Under the pieces are notes generated by a model. That model ran no database searches. It was not told where the DNA came from and was given only the letters and a program-made list of their open reading frames with translations. From assembly GCF_001467025.1 (NCBI RefSeq), contig NZ_LNXV01000034.1:35175-99174 (forward strand): a stretch of DNA of 64,000 bases, read 5' to 3'. Source of the DNA: Legionella brunensis (lineage in GTDB: Bacteria > Pseudomonadota > Gammaproteobacteria > Legionellales > Legionellaceae). Both the position numbers and the translations under genes were made by a program. Positions 27,091 to 37,400 of this stretch are shown here, piece after piece; the first letter of the stretch is position 1; the number at the start of each line of letters is the position of its first letter.

Positions 27091-27414
27091 ATGCGAAGTA
27101 AAACTATTCTTGTGGCTTTCTTTTGTATCGCTTTACCACTTAGCTTGACCCATTGCATTTCTTATGATTTTTCAAGACGTGTCGTTCAGCAGGGCAATTT
27201 ATTGCCACAATCCAAAATTGAACGCTTGAAACTTGGCATGAATAAGCATGATGTTGCTATTCTAATGGGTACTAGTTTGTTAAGTCCTACTTTCAACAAT
27301 GACCGCTGGGATTATGCCTATACTTTACGCAAAGGCGCAGGCCCTCTTGTGGTTCGAAATATTACACTGTACTTTTCTCATGATAAGCTTGTACGTATAG
27401 AGCGCAAACCCTAA
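27091..27414 (+). CDS. bamE: Outer-membrane assembly lipoprotein BamE (SmpA/OmlA)
   Basis: A subunit of the BAM complex that inserts beta-barrel proteins in the outer membrane. I use the ATG at 27091, preceded by AGG, giving 107 residues; the frame opens at 27061. The signal peptide ends in SLTHC, a non-standard lipobox (His at -1). The BamE fold is clear: QGNLLPQSKIERLKLGMNKHDVAILMG, then RWDYAYTLRKG and a final LYFSHDKLVRIE. It is divergent from fur, as in other gammaproteobacteria, and near rnfH and ratA. Confidence 0.92.
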   Translation: MRSKTILVAFFCIALPLSLTHCISYDFSRRVVQQGNLLPQSKIERLKLGMNKHDVAILMGTSLLSPTFNNDRWDYAYTLRKGAGPLVVRNITLYFSHDKLVRIERKP

Positions 27415-27446
27415 GCACTTGTTAAGCAATTCAAGACGTCTTTACA

Positions 27447-27472
27447 CTCCTCATAGCATTAGCTACGAGGAG
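27447..27472. terminator. Hairpin between convergent bamE and rnfH
   Basis: CTCCTC-A-TAGC (27447-27457) pairs with GCTA-C-GAGGAG (27462-27472), one mismatch, short loop, followed by CTTT. Probable shared terminator. Confidence 0.5.
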
Positions 27473-27505
27473 CTTTCACACTCTCAGTACAAGTCAAGTG
27501 GCTAG

Positions 27506-27778
27506 TTAGTCTTGCGACTTCGCTCGCTGCCTTCTCTTTTCCTTCGGATCAAGGGAAAGAGGCCTGTATATTTCAATGCGATCCCCGGGCTTTAAGACAG
27601 TATCCAGCGGCTTCTGTTTGGCAAAAATGCCAACAGGAAGATTTTTAATTTCTGGATGTGTATGTAGTAAGTTGGACTCAGCAAGCGCATCAGCAATTGT
27701 AGAATCAGATTTTAAAGAAAGTTCCAGATGAATAGTTGCCTTATCTGATTTAATGTAAATGATTTCAACGTTTACCAT
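27506..27778 (-). CDS. rnfH: RnfH family ubiquitin-fold protein
   Basis: A 90-residue protein of the RnfH/YfjF family (beta-grasp fold). The start is the ATG at 27778 (MVNVEIIYIKSDKATIHLEL), which overlaps ratA by 14 bases; the longer open frame upstream is inside ratA. Family marks are ALAESNLLHTHPEI, VGIFAKQKPLDTVLKPGDRIEIYRPL and a basic DPKEKRRQRAK tail. The ratA-rnfH pair near bamE is conserved in gammaproteobacteria. The function is not well defined. Confidence 0.92.
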   Translation of the reverse strand: MVNVEIIYIKSDKATIHLELSLKSDSTIADALAESNLLHTHPEIKNLPVGIFAKQKPLDTVLKPGDRIEIYRPLSLDPKEKRRQRAKSQD

Positions 27779-28199
27779 AGAGAACCTCAGCGCGCTCACA
27801 GAAAGCATCAACCATTTTTTCAGTAACTTGCTCAAATACAGGCCCCAAAATTGCGGAAAACATCCAGCCTGCAAACTCAAACTCCAAATCAAAAGAGACT
27901 AGACAACCCTCTGGTGTTTCATCGAAACGCCAAAAGCCCTCCAAATGTTTGAAGGGACCATCAACGAGACGAATTTCTATCATTTTGTTAAGCTGCAGGC
28001 GGTTACGAGTCGTGAATGACTTACTCATGCCAGCAGCAGCTATGACTAAGGTTGCTTGCACTTCATCCTCATCACGATGATGTACTAAACTTTCAGAGCA
28101 ATAAGGCAAGAATTGTGAATATTCCTCGACACGATTCACCAAGCCAAACATTTGCTCACAAGTAAAAGACACTTCACGATTTTTTTTTACAATGGTCAT
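27765..28199 (-). CDS. ratA: RatA/COQ10-type START domain protein
   Basis: A 144-residue START-fold protein (polyketide cyclase/COQ10 family). Typical marks are REVSFTCEQMFGLVNRVEEYSQFLPYC near the N-terminus and FDLEFEFAGWMFSAILGPVFEQ near the C-terminus. Described in E. coli as a ribosome-association toxin; the family more widely is linked to ubiquinone binding, so the toxin name may not describe its role here. It overlaps the upstream esterase gene by 4 bases (ATGA) and rnfH by 14, forming a three-gene transcript. Confidence 0.92.
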   Translation of the reverse strand: MTIVKKNREVSFTCEQMFGLVNRVEEYSQFLPYCSESLVHHRDEDEVQATLVIAAAGMSKSFTTRNRLQLNKMIEIRLVDGPFKHLEGFWRFDETPEGCLVSFDLEFEFAGWMFSAILGPVFEQVTEKMVDAFCERAEVLYGKR

Positions 28200-28858
28200 T
28201 TAGATACCCCTTTTACCAAATTCGCAAGCCATTCCGAGAGATCTTTAATTTCCTCAGCACAAATAGCATGCTCCATCGGGTAATCATGCCACGTTAAATT
28301 ATGGTATGTTTTCTCCAAGAGCCAATCGATTGTGAGCTTACTCCAAACTGGTAGAACAATCGTGTCATAGGTGCCATAACCAAAAAATATGGGTGTATCT
28401 GTTTTGAGAACTGGTTTGCATGCTAAGGCCAAAGGCAGATAGGCTGATAATGCAATCACTCCGCCAATAGGGACTGCCATCTGCAATGCAGTATGAAGAG
28501 CCATTGCTCCCCCTTGTGAAAAACCGGCAAGAAAAATTTTATTTGACGGCATCCCCTGCCCAATTTGGGCATGAACGATTTTAAGTATTTGCTCTTCAGA
28601 ATCCAAAATCCCTTGTTGATCCTCTCTATTGGTAAACTTAAGATCATAAATATCATACCAAGCACGCATAGCTATGCCATTATTAATGGTCACAGGACGC
28701 ATGGGAGCGTTAAGAAAAACATGGCGAATTGATGTCCCATCTAGCATTAATTGGCTAGCAAGTCCTGACATATCGGAAGCATCTGCACCCAAACCATGCA
28801 TCCAGATTACACAAGCTTGTGCCTGTTGCTCTGGCTCTTTAATGTAAGCGTTAAGCAC
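28196..28858 (-). CDS. Acyl-protein thioesterase-like carboxylesterase (alpha/beta hydrolase)
   Basis: A 220-residue alpha/beta hydrolase of the carboxylesterase/lysophospholipase (EstB/YpfH) family. The oxyanion segment is WMHGLGADASDM, the nucleophile is Ser in LAGFSQGGAMAL, the acid is Asp in GYGTYDTIV and the base is His in YPMEHAIC. No signal peptide, so cytosolic. It probably cleaves short acyl esters or thioesters. It is the first gene of the esterase-ratA-rnfH operon and overlaps ratA. Confidence 0.88.
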   Translation of the reverse strand: MLNAYIKEPEQQAQACVIWMHGLGADASDMSGLASQLMLDGTSIRHVFLNAPMRPVTINNGIAMRAWYDIYDLKFTNREDQQGILDSEEQILKIVHAQIGQGMPSNKIFLAGFSQGGAMALHTALQMAVPIGGVIALSAYLPLALACKPVLKTDTPIFFGYGTYDTIVLPVWSKLTIDWLLEKTYHNLTWHDYPMEHAICAEEIKDLSEWLANLVKGVSK

Positions 28859-29026
28859 CTTATCTCCAATGAAAAAGTCAAATTATCACCAAAGCGCTGC
28901 ACTATAGCAAGGTTACCGCCTTAAATCCTAGCGCATCGCTTTGTAAACGAAATTAGCAGGTCTTTTTCAAACATGATGTTCATGTTATAATCAACAAGAT
29001 GAGTTGTTAGTACTCTATAAAGTTTC

Positions 29027-30409
29027 ATGCTAAAACAAATTCAAGCTTTTCTCACTGCCTTAGGTAAACAGCCTGCCTATTACCAGCTTAATGAAGTTGA
29101 ATGGTCAACTATAGCTCAGCTTTACTCCCTTGGTGATGAAAAAGCTCGCATCTACCTTGTCCAGGGATTACAACAACATAGCAGTGTAAATAAGGCAGAA
29201 ATTCACGAGTGCATCGTGACTCAGATAACCATTGATTCTTTTAATCAAAAACAGCTTACTGCTCAAAATCAAGCCATTGAGAATTTTGCCAAACGCGCAA
29301 AAAAATGCATTCCTCAAATTGAACAGCTTAAGTTAGAGCGCTCAGAATGGCTTGAGTTAATACGTCGCTTTAATAAACAGCATTCTCACCGTGTAACAAG
29401 TGCTTCTCTATTTTTCCATTTAGAGCAGATAAAACACTTAAGTTATCAAGCTCTAGTTAAAACTTTTCACGGTGAAGAACGTCCTTCCCGTGCAGTAAAG
29501 AGAGCACCATTAGAGAATAAATCATCTACAGTAAAACGTCGTAAATATTACGAAGAATTTGATGATTCTCCTAATCTTCTGATTTTAGCCGAAGACCAAG
29601 AAACTAAATTTTTACATTCACCCCTTGCTAAACAAGGAGTAAGAGTTACATCCTTGGACCCCGCAACACCTACGAAAGACCATCACAAGGTTTATCGTAC
29701 TCCGGGGGGCAGTAAAGTACGCAGCCTTTGGAGTCGTACGACTGGTAACTCGACAATACCTTTTTTTAAACCGCTAACTCCCTCGCCGTTAAAAGTTAAG
29801 ATCAAAGGTAGTGAGGATAAAATTAAGCGAAAGATACCTAAATTACTCTTTGTTCGTCATGAAACAATTCATTTCCAAGCAACTCTTGAAAAACTTGAGG
29901 AGCGGCAAGATAGCAAGCGAAGGATAGGACAAAATCAATTGACCGGTGCCAGCTGCCAATCTGTATTTGCAGTCTGTGATGAAAATATCATCATTGAAAG
30001 TCGTGGCAGTAAATACCATTGGTCACATATGATTGCCTATTTTCTCGGTGGCGAACAAAGCATAGACAATTTAGTCCCAGCAACCGCGGCTTCAAATTAT
30101 AATGTTTTAGAGGTAATTGAGCAGTTTATTGCGCAAAAATTAATTGAAGACAAGATACCAAGTATTAATATCACAGTTGAACCCGTCTATGTCGATACAA
30201 CGAATATTCCGGGAAAACTGATCTTTACTTTAGACTGGGAAGAGTTAGGGAAATATTGCTCAGAAACAACTCATATTGATACTCGCTCTCATCAAAGAAT
30301 CACCAAATCCATGCTAATGAGCATTAAATTAGTTAGAAACGAAATAGAAAAAACTAATGATGCTATGGAAGAAGAACCTGGTGAGACGATAGCACGAAAA
30401 CTTTTTTAA
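29027..30409 (+). CDS. Large protein with a C-terminal nuclease-like (DNA/RNA non-specific, HNH/beta-beta-alpha) domain
   Basis: A 460-residue soluble protein with no signal peptide. Residues 1-165 are helical; 165-280 are basic and low in order (TVKRRKYYEE, SKVRSLWSRTT). Residues about 300-450 carry a segment resembling the non-specific endonuclease fold: KYHWSHMIAYFLGGEQSIDN with His334 and Asn348, then NLVPATAASNYNVLEVIEQF with Asn/Glu candidates. In that family a His and Asn pair bind metal and activate water. The full catalytic motif (DRGH) is degenerate here, so activity is uncertain. Isolated and effector-like in build. Confidence 0.55.
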   Translation: MLKQIQAFLTALGKQPAYYQLNEVEWSTIAQLYSLGDEKARIYLVQGLQQHSSVNKAEIHECIVTQITIDSFNQKQLTAQNQAIENFAKRAKKCIPQIEQLKLERSEWLELIRRFNKQHSHRVTSASLFFHLEQIKHLSYQALVKTFHGEERPSRAVKRAPLENKSSTVKRRKYYEEFDDSPNLLILAEDQETKFLHSPLAKQGVRVTSLDPATPTKDHHKVYRTPGGSKVRSLWSRTTGNSTIPFFKPLTPSPLKVKIKGSEDKIKRKIPKLLFVRHETIHFQATLEKLEERQDSKRRIGQNQLTGASCQSVFAVCDENIIIESRGSKYHWSHMIAYFLGGEQSIDNLVPATAASNYNVLEVIEQFIAQKLIEDKIPSINITVEPVYVDTTNIPGKLIFTLDWEELGKYCSETTHIDTRSHQRITKSMLMSIKLVRNEIEKTNDAMEEEPGETIARKLF

Positions 30410-30468
30410 TAGCGGTTTCACATTGAATTCCTTATACTTAATTATCTGTGAAGAACAATAATTAAAGT

Positions 30469-30588
30469 ATGCGTGCCTTCTTTTTAATCTGTATAACTGT
30501 ATTAACTCTCTCAGCTTGCGGGCAAAAGGGACCTCTTTATTTGCCAAAGCCTGAGCCAAAACAGCAACAGTCAAACACAACACAATGA
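30469..30588 (+). CDS. lptM: Small lipoprotein LptM (YifL)
   Basis: Encodes 39 residues. The signal peptide MRAFFLICITVLTLSAC ends in a perfect lipobox LSAC with Cys17, followed by GQKGPLYLPKPEP, the hallmark of the YifL/LptM family. LptM helps oxidative maturation of the LPS translocon LptD in the outer membrane. It sits 7 bases upstream of dapF, the same order as in E. coli and many gammaproteobacteria, and probably shares its transcript. Too short for most gene finders. Confidence 0.88.
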   Translation: MRAFFLICITVLTLSACGQKGPLYLPKPEPKQQQSNTTQ

Positions 30589-30595
30589 GTTGGAA

Positions 30596-31429
30596 ATGAG
30601 TATCCGATTTACAAAAATGCATGGATTGGGGAATGATTTCATCGTTATTGATGCTGTACATCAATACGTGAATTTGCAAACAAATCAAATTATAGAACTC
30701 GCCAAACGTAATACAGGTATTGGTTTTGATCAATGTCTTATCATTGAATCCAGTAAAAACCCAGATATTGATTTTTTTTATCGGATCTTTAATGCTGATG
30801 GTCAAGAAGTTGGGCAATGTGGTAATGGCGCCCGTTGTCTTGCGCGCTTTGCATTTTACTATGGTTTAACCAGTAAAAAAATAATTTCAGTGGCCACCTA
30901 CACCACGCAAATGCAGCTGCAGATTAATGAAGATGATACTGTTACTGTCGAAATGGGCAAGCCCAAGCTTGCTCCAAATGATATCCCTTTGCATGCTAAA
31001 AATTATGCACCATTTTACGAGTTACCCCTTCAAAATGGCTCTTTGCATCCAGTACATGCTATCAATGTTGGCAATCCCCATGCTGTCAGTATCGTCACCG
31101 ATTTGGAGCTAATTGATGTGGCTAATCTTGGTCAACAAATCAGTGAGCATGAATTATTCCCAGAGCAGGCGAATGCTGGCTTTATGCAATTAATTAATAA
31201 AACCCAGATACGTTTGCGAGTTTATGAGCGTGGTTGTGGAGAAACGAGAGCCTGTGGTAGTGGCGCTGTTGCAGCAGCCGCTGTAGGCAGACTTTATCAT
31301 GAGATGGAACCCACTATTCATGTGAGTTTACCTGGTGGTAAGTTAATTGTAGAGTGGCCCGATACAAATAGCTCAATTTACTTAAAAGGTCCTGCCAGCT
31401 TTGTTTATGAGGGAGTACTAATGTCATGA
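30596..31429 (+). CDS. dapF: Diaminopimelate epimerase
   Basis: Interconverts LL- and meso-diaminopimelate for peptidoglycan and lysine. The 277-residue product begins MSIRFTKMHGLGNDFIVID; a TTG two codons upstream (30590) is an alternative start. Catalytic cysteines lie in VGQCGNGARCLARF and ERGCGETRACGSGA, the two half-sites of this PLP-independent racemase. It ends with an ATGA overlap with trkA at 31426-31429. Order lptM-dapF-trkA-trkH suggests one transcript. Confidence 0.96.
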   Translation: MSIRFTKMHGLGNDFIVIDAVHQYVNLQTNQIIELAKRNTGIGFDQCLIIESSKNPDIDFFYRIFNADGQEVGQCGNGARCLARFAFYYGLTSKKIISVATYTTQMQLQINEDDTVTVEMGKPKLAPNDIPLHAKNYAPFYELPLQNGSLHPVHAINVGNPHAVSIVTDLELIDVANLGQQISEHELFPEQANAGFMQLINKTQIRLRVYERGCGETRACGSGAVAAAAVGRLYHEMEPTIHVSLPGGKLIVEWPDTNSSIYLKGPASFVYEGVLMS

Positions 31430-32802
31430 GAATTGTCATTTTAGGAGCAGGCCAAGTAGGTGGAACGCTGGCACGAAATTTAGCTCGTGAAGACAATGAC
31501 ATTACCCTGGTAGATTTAAACGAAGATCGTTTGCGTGAACTACAACATCGACTTGATATCCGTACCGTTTATGGTTCTGCAGCCCACCCCAATATCTTAA
31601 TTGAGGCAGGAATTGAGCAAGCAGACATGCTCATTGCCGTGACTAACAGCGATGAAATCAACATGATGGGCTGTCAAATTGCTTATAGCTTATTCCGTAC
31701 ACCGACTAAGATAGCTCGTATCCGCTCCCGGGATTATTATGATTATCCACAATTATTTTGTAACGAACATGTTCCGGTGGATGTTTGCATTAGTCCGGAA
31801 AAGTTAGTTACTGAACATATTGAAAATTTGATTGACTATCCTGGTGTTACGCAGCTACTCGAATTCGCAGAAGGGCAAGCATTACTCGCAACGATAAAGC
31901 CACAACCTGGTGGCGTTATGGTGGGTAAGACGATTCAACAACTTTATGAGCACCTAAACTCTATTGAAGCCAGAGTTGTTGCAATTTTCCGCGATAAAAT
32001 GGCCATCGAGCCCGATAAAAATTGTGAAATAATGATTGGCGATGCTGTTCTTTTTATTGCATCGCCTCATGCCATCCAGCAAGTTTTAATCGCGTTGGGA
32101 CGTTATACCCATCCCAATCGGCGAATTATGATTGCCGGAGGTGGTCATATCGGCTCCAAACTTGCCCAAACCTTAGAAGCCAAATATCGCATTAAAGTCA
32201 TTGATCGAAATTTATCGCGTGCAAGCGATCTGGCTTCGCAATTACACAAAGGGACTGTTCTACAAGGGGATATTGCCGATCGGGACTTACTGCTGAATGA
32301 GAATATTGAGTTTACCGATGTTTTTTGTGCTGTAACCAATGATGATGAAGCCAATATCATGTCTTGTTTGCAAGCAAAGCGTTTGGGCGCACGTCATGCT
32401 ATTGCTCTTGTTAACCGAAACGCGTACGTCGAATTAATTGAAGACAGTAACATTGATCATGCTATTTCCCCTCAACTAATTACCATTGGCAGTATTCTCA
32501 CTAAACTGCGGCGAGGAAACATGGTCAAAGTTCATCGTTTACACGATGATGAAGCAGAAGCGATTGAATTAATAACTCATGGGGACAAGTTAACTTCCCA
32601 AGTTGTAGGACGCCTGCTTTCTCAAATTGAGCTGCCTCCAAGTAGCTTTATTGCTGCAGTAATGAGAGAAGAGAAGCTATTGATGCCTTACCCCGAACTA
32701 ATGCTGAAATCTGGTGACCATGTCATCTTGTTATTACTAAAAAGACGATATGTGCGCCAAATTGAATCTTTATTCCAAGTCAGTTTGACTTTTATGGGCT
32801 AA
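31426..32802 (+). CDS. trkA: Trk potassium uptake regulator TrkA
   Basis: A 458-residue NAD(H)-binding subunit that gates TrkH on the cytosolic side. It has two RCK halves, each with a Rossmann motif (VILGAGQVGGTLARNL at residues 3-18 and IMIAGGGHIGSKLAQTL near 233) followed by a TrkA-C domain. The start overlaps the dapF stop. trkH follows after 2 bases, so subunit and channel are made together. Confidence 0.96.
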   Translation: MRIVILGAGQVGGTLARNLAREDNDITLVDLNEDRLRELQHRLDIRTVYGSAAHPNILIEAGIEQADMLIAVTNSDEINMMGCQIAYSLFRTPTKIARIRSRDYYDYPQLFCNEHVPVDVCISPEKLVTEHIENLIDYPGVTQLLEFAEGQALLATIKPQPGGVMVGKTIQQLYEHLNSIEARVVAIFRDKMAIEPDKNCEIMIGDAVLFIASPHAIQQVLIALGRYTHPNRRIMIAGGGHIGSKLAQTLEAKYRIKVIDRNLSRASDLASQLHKGTVLQGDIADRDLLLNENIEFTDVFCAVTNDDEANIMSCLQAKRLGARHAIALVNRNAYVELIEDSNIDHAISPQLITIGSILTKLRRGNMVKVHRLHDDEAEAIELITHGDKLTSQVVGRLLSQIELPPSSFIAAVMREEKLLMPYPELMLKSGDHVILLLLKRRYVRQIESLFQVSLTFMG

Positions 32803-32804
32803 CC

Positions 32805-34259
32805 ATGCAAATCAAGACTATTCTGCGTCTTTTAGGCCTACTTCTAATGATGTTCAGTGTGAGTATGCTCACTCCCTTGATCATTAATGTGCTCTTTCAT
32901 GAGCAATTTTGGTTACCTTTTGTTGCAGCTTTTGCCTGCACTTTTACCACTGGAGCTATAATGTGGCTATGCTTTAGAAAGCAGCATCACGAACTTAAAA
33001 TTCGTGACGGTTTTCTTATCGTCGTGCTTTTTTGGTTTGTTCTTTGTTTATATGCTTCGTTGCCCTTCATTTTTGCCATTAAGCATCATAATCATAGTAT
33101 GACGGATGCCTTATTCGAATCGGTATCCGGATTCACAACTACTGGTGCAAGCATTATAAGGCACGTAGAAGGCTTACCTCATGCAGTATTGTTTTATCGC
33201 CAGCAACTGCAGTTTTTAGGGGGTATGGGTATTGTAGTACTAGCTGTCGCTATTTTACCTATGCTAGGTGTCGGAGGCATGCAGCTTTTTAGAGCTGAAA
33301 CACCAGGCCCAATGAAAGATAGCAAACTAACCCCTCGTATTGCTCATACAGCAAAAGCACTTTGGTTTATTTATTTATTACTGACCTTACTTTGTTGGCT
33401 CTGTTATTGGGTCGCAGGCATGGATTGGTTTGATGCATTGGGAGAAAGTTTTGCCACCGTTTCAACAGGAGGCTTCTCAATGCATGATGCCAGCTTTGCT
33501 TATTATCAAAGCGAAGCCATTGAGTTGCTTGCTTGCTTTTTTATGTTATTAGGAGGGACCAATTTTGCTTTGCACTTTTTAGCCTTTAAAAAAAGAAGCT
33601 TAAGTCACTATTGGCATGATGAAGAGTTTCGTTTTTATATTGCTTTTCTCTTTGGCGCCAGCTTATTAATCACGGTTAGTTTAGTAGTTTATGGTTTTTT
33701 TGAAGCTAATCATCATGTATTTATAAAAAGTTTGTTTAATGTCATTTCTCTGGCAACAACAACAGGTTTTATGGCAGCCCCTTTTAGCACCTGGCCAACT
33801 TATGTTCCCGTTCTTCTTATGTTATTGGCTATCGTGGGTGGTTGTGCCGCTTCCACAAGCGGTGGTGTAAAAGTTATTCGTGCCCTATTGATATATAAAC
33901 AAAGCAAACGTGAAATCGTACGCTTACTCCATCCCCATGCGTTGATACCCATTAAATTTGGCAAGCATAGTTTGCCAGAGCCTGTTTTAGAATCTATGTG
34001 GGGTTTTATTTCCGTATTTATCGCTCTTTTTTTGAGCTTAATGATAGCTTTCATGGCTCTTGGCAATGACTTTATTACTTCTTTTTCATCCATTAGTGCG
34101 GCACTTGCAAACGCAGGTGCAGGCCTTGGCGCTGTCAGTGATAACTTTGCAGACCTCAGTCAGCCGAGTAAATGGTTATTAATTTTTTCTATGTTAGCAG
34201 GTCGATTGGAAATATTTTCTCTGCTTATTCTATTTTCACCCCATTTTTGGCAAAAATAA
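32805..34259 (+). CDS. trkH: Trk potassium transporter membrane subunit TrkH
   Basis: A 484-residue inner-membrane K+ channel subunit. The four selectivity-filter segments of the SKT fold are visible: SGFTTTGASI, FATVSTGGFS, SLATTTGFMA and SAALANAGAGLG. About ten membrane helices, ending APHFWQ-like (LFSPHFWQK), as in other TrkH. It begins 2 bases after trkA. Confidence 0.96.
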   Translation: MQIKTILRLLGLLLMMFSVSMLTPLIINVLFHEQFWLPFVAAFACTFTTGAIMWLCFRKQHHELKIRDGFLIVVLFWFVLCLYASLPFIFAIKHHNHSMTDALFESVSGFTTTGASIIRHVEGLPHAVLFYRQQLQFLGGMGIVVLAVAILPMLGVGGMQLFRAETPGPMKDSKLTPRIAHTAKALWFIYLLLTLLCWLCYWVAGMDWFDALGESFATVSTGGFSMHDASFAYYQSEAIELLACFFMLLGGTNFALHFLAFKKRSLSHYWHDEEFRFYIAFLFGASLLITVSLVVYGFFEANHHVFIKSLFNVISLATTTGFMAAPFSTWPTYVPVLLMLLAIVGGCAASTSGGVKVIRALLIYKQSKREIVRLLHPHALIPIKFGKHSLPEPVLESMWGFISVFIALFLSLMIAFMALGNDFITSFSSISAALANAGAGLGAVSDNFADLSQPSKWLLIFSMLAGRLEIFSLLILFSPHFWQK

Positions 34260-34404
34260 CACAGATATTGAAATTTTTTTTCAAATCGCTATGCTGGAGA
34301 AACCATAGGAATTGGATCCAGCACAGGTTCACAAGAGGTCTTTACGTTTTATAGAAAATAGTACTTATTTCAGGGTCAGAAGGTCTTAGGACAAGGAGTT
34401 GACT

Positions 34405-37400
34405 ATGAGCAATAACTTTATGGCGGCATTTTTATCGGAAATCGACATTGTTACGGCTCGGCAACTGTATATCAAAGAGCAACCGGCTACTGCCACGTTT
34501 CATTTAATCATTGACCAACTCAGCGATCAACGAGCCTGCGATAAACTTGCAATCCTATTAACACTACTTAATGAAAACTCAACAATCGACGATTGCATTC
34601 GGTTAAAAAGCAAAATACTCTTGCAATTAGCCCTTGATGCCCTATCTCACTCGAACAAAACCAAGGCTGAGCAGACTCTCAATGAGTTAAAGGTGCTTTT
34701 AACCAATGATGCCCTGAGTTTTTGGCAGGAAAGTTTACCCAAACTTGTCTTATGGATTGAAACCCACCATCAGAATGAAGACATCCTCTTCTTATTACAA
34801 CATCTCCCATCTATACAACGAGAGCGATTATATAGCCGATTACTAGAAACTGCTGATGGCAATCCTTCTTGGCTGGCTCCTTTAATTACTTATGTGGTTT
34901 CCAACTTCCATACACCAAGCAGTTTAGTTACAGAAGTTCAACGTCATTTAGGCAAGCTTGCCAGTAGCTTGCTGTTATCTCCCACACTCTGTCATGAAAA
35001 GATTGGCTATTTAAGCCTGGCACTTACCACAGAGGAATTAGTCAATATTACCTTTCAGTTACGAGCCATCGCAGCTACTTATGCAACTGACTCTCGAGAG
35101 AAACAACATCAACGTTTTATAGAGCGACGTCAAACCTATTTAAATAAATATGATGCCCTGGCGACAGCTTTAACCGTTCGCGCTACCAATTCAAATGCTG
35201 AATACGAACTCTTAGTTCATGGGAATAATGAGCTTGCTAACATTTTGATGATCAAACGTCTTAAATTACAAATTACTCCCAATATTCAAAGAGAATTGGT
35301 AACCGAGTTATTAGAAAAACATAGTCAGTATGATTTGCAAGATCCCTTATTCAAAGCTGCCGCTACTGAATCTTTCTTAAATGTTTTTAGCAACTTGCCC
35401 TTAGATAGCCTAAGTCTCTATTTTAAGAAATTTTATTCCCACTACGCGAATAAAAACCTGGCTGAAACAATTCGTTTTCTTGATCTTTTATTCGAGAAAA
35501 GTCGTGATAAAACCAAAATACTTCGCTGTCTTGATGATATTGATGATGGAGATAAAACCGTCACTATCAATTTTATTACAACTAGCAGAGCAAGGGATGA
35601 TGATTTAACTACAGCTTGTCTAGAGCGATTAGATGAAAAACAATTGATTAATCTTTATGGACATATCATTGCTCTACGCTCCCTCATTCAATATCAAATT
35701 GAATCTTTGCCATCTTCTTATTACCAGGTTTTATCAAAAAAAATAAGAGCATCCTCTACTCCCACACAACATTTTGCAGATTTAGCAGAAATTATTAAAC
35801 TTATGTCTGAAGAAATTATTAACGATACCATTAAAAATATCTTCCGCAATTTTAATGATAACGTGAATCTTCGTTATCAATGGTTAAATGCTTTATTTAA
35901 CGCAAAAGTTAACATTACAAGCCTACTAGGCTCGTGCCAAGACTTACTTAAAACAGTAAAACTTCCTGAGCAAGTGGCATTACTTAAACCTCTTTCAAGT
36001 GAAGAGATTTTAGCGTTATACCTCCATATGCTAAGTCATAATGCTGCGACGGAGGATTTCCATTGCTTCGTGGAGTTACTGAAAGACAGTGACAGGCAAC
36101 CTTTACTTTTGTATTTACTTTTAAATACACCAATTGTTAATAAATCTTTTCTTGATCAATTAGTACCCTTCATTGATGATAAAAATTTAATCACTCTTAT
36201 TATTCAACTCCTTGACAAGGTTAATGATGACAATAATTACACCGGTACCCTAGAAGAACTCTTACAATATTTTTGCCAGCGATTACAATCAACTACCGAT
36301 GAGAAAGCTTCTTTGCACCAGTGGATAGATTGTGAAGACGCCAAGAAACTAGCCTCTCATTTGCTAGAAAGCCCTATTTGTTTTTATGCTCTAGCTTCTC
36401 GCTCTTCACTATTTCAAGATTTTACACCCAATCTTCTACAAGGCTATCTCGTCAATAATGCCTCGGCTGATCTTAGGTTAAGAGCTAATCGCGTATTAAA
36501 TCTTGTTCCTTTTGACACGACCAAAATTGAGAATATTGCTCTAGGGGTATTGAGCCACTTTCATAGTTCACCCAAGAAATTACAAACGTTGTTTATCAAC
36601 CTGGAAAGTGCTCAACAAAGCCTGGATGAACAAGGGAAAAAGAATTTCACCTGTTTAAAACAGGCTTGTTGTAAACTATTAAAATCAACCTCAGAGGATT
36701 ATGAAGAAAAACTGTGTACTACTTTGTTAACAACCCAGTTAACTACAACTCATTGCTTTGATTCCTTTTTAGCAAAACTTGCCTCTAACATCTCTCAGAG
36801 CAAAGACGCGCATCTTAGTGCTCAGTATTTAACTCAAATAGAAACCAATGCTTTGGAGCAAATACCTCCTCCTGCCTTAGCCACGATTTTGACTAAATCA
36901 ATCCAGGAAACAACTAAAAGTAACTGGCAAAAAGTAGCCATCCATTTAAAGGAGCAAAACATCACCCGAAGTGTGCAACTTGTTAGAAAGTTGATAGCGC
37001 AAATTAGCAATTGCAATAATAATCCTGTACTGTTCGAACAAGCTCTACAATTCATTGTTAACTTAGAAAACATTGACGAACTTATTCCATTTTTAAAGGA
37101 AGAAGAGCTGCAATGGCTTATCAAAGAAAGTAGAGATAAAGGATTGCATGAAAAATTCCCTCACTGGTTTAAGCTGCTACTGAGCCAAATTAAATTTGAG
37201 GATTTAAACTATTGTTCTTTGTTTGCTTTGTTACCGCCAGATCAATGTCTTCTTGATACTATGTATCAATTCGACGAATTAAAACCTCATGCAGCAACCA
37301 TTTTTCTTCAGCTAGCCAAAAGAGCAACTGCACCAGTCCATTTCATAGCCCTTTTTCAACAACTGGTCAAAGAATCAAGTCAGCAAAAACGCCAGTTCAT

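Noticed and set aside
28196..28199. RatA as part of a toxin-antitoxin module
   Set aside because: The ratA-rnfH pair is a conserved core arrangement; the family is better linked to ubiquinone binding and no antitoxin-like gene is adjacent.
30329..30817. 162-codon reverse frame over lptM and dapF
   Set aside because: Both covered genes are recognisable families with correct order, so this is a shadow.
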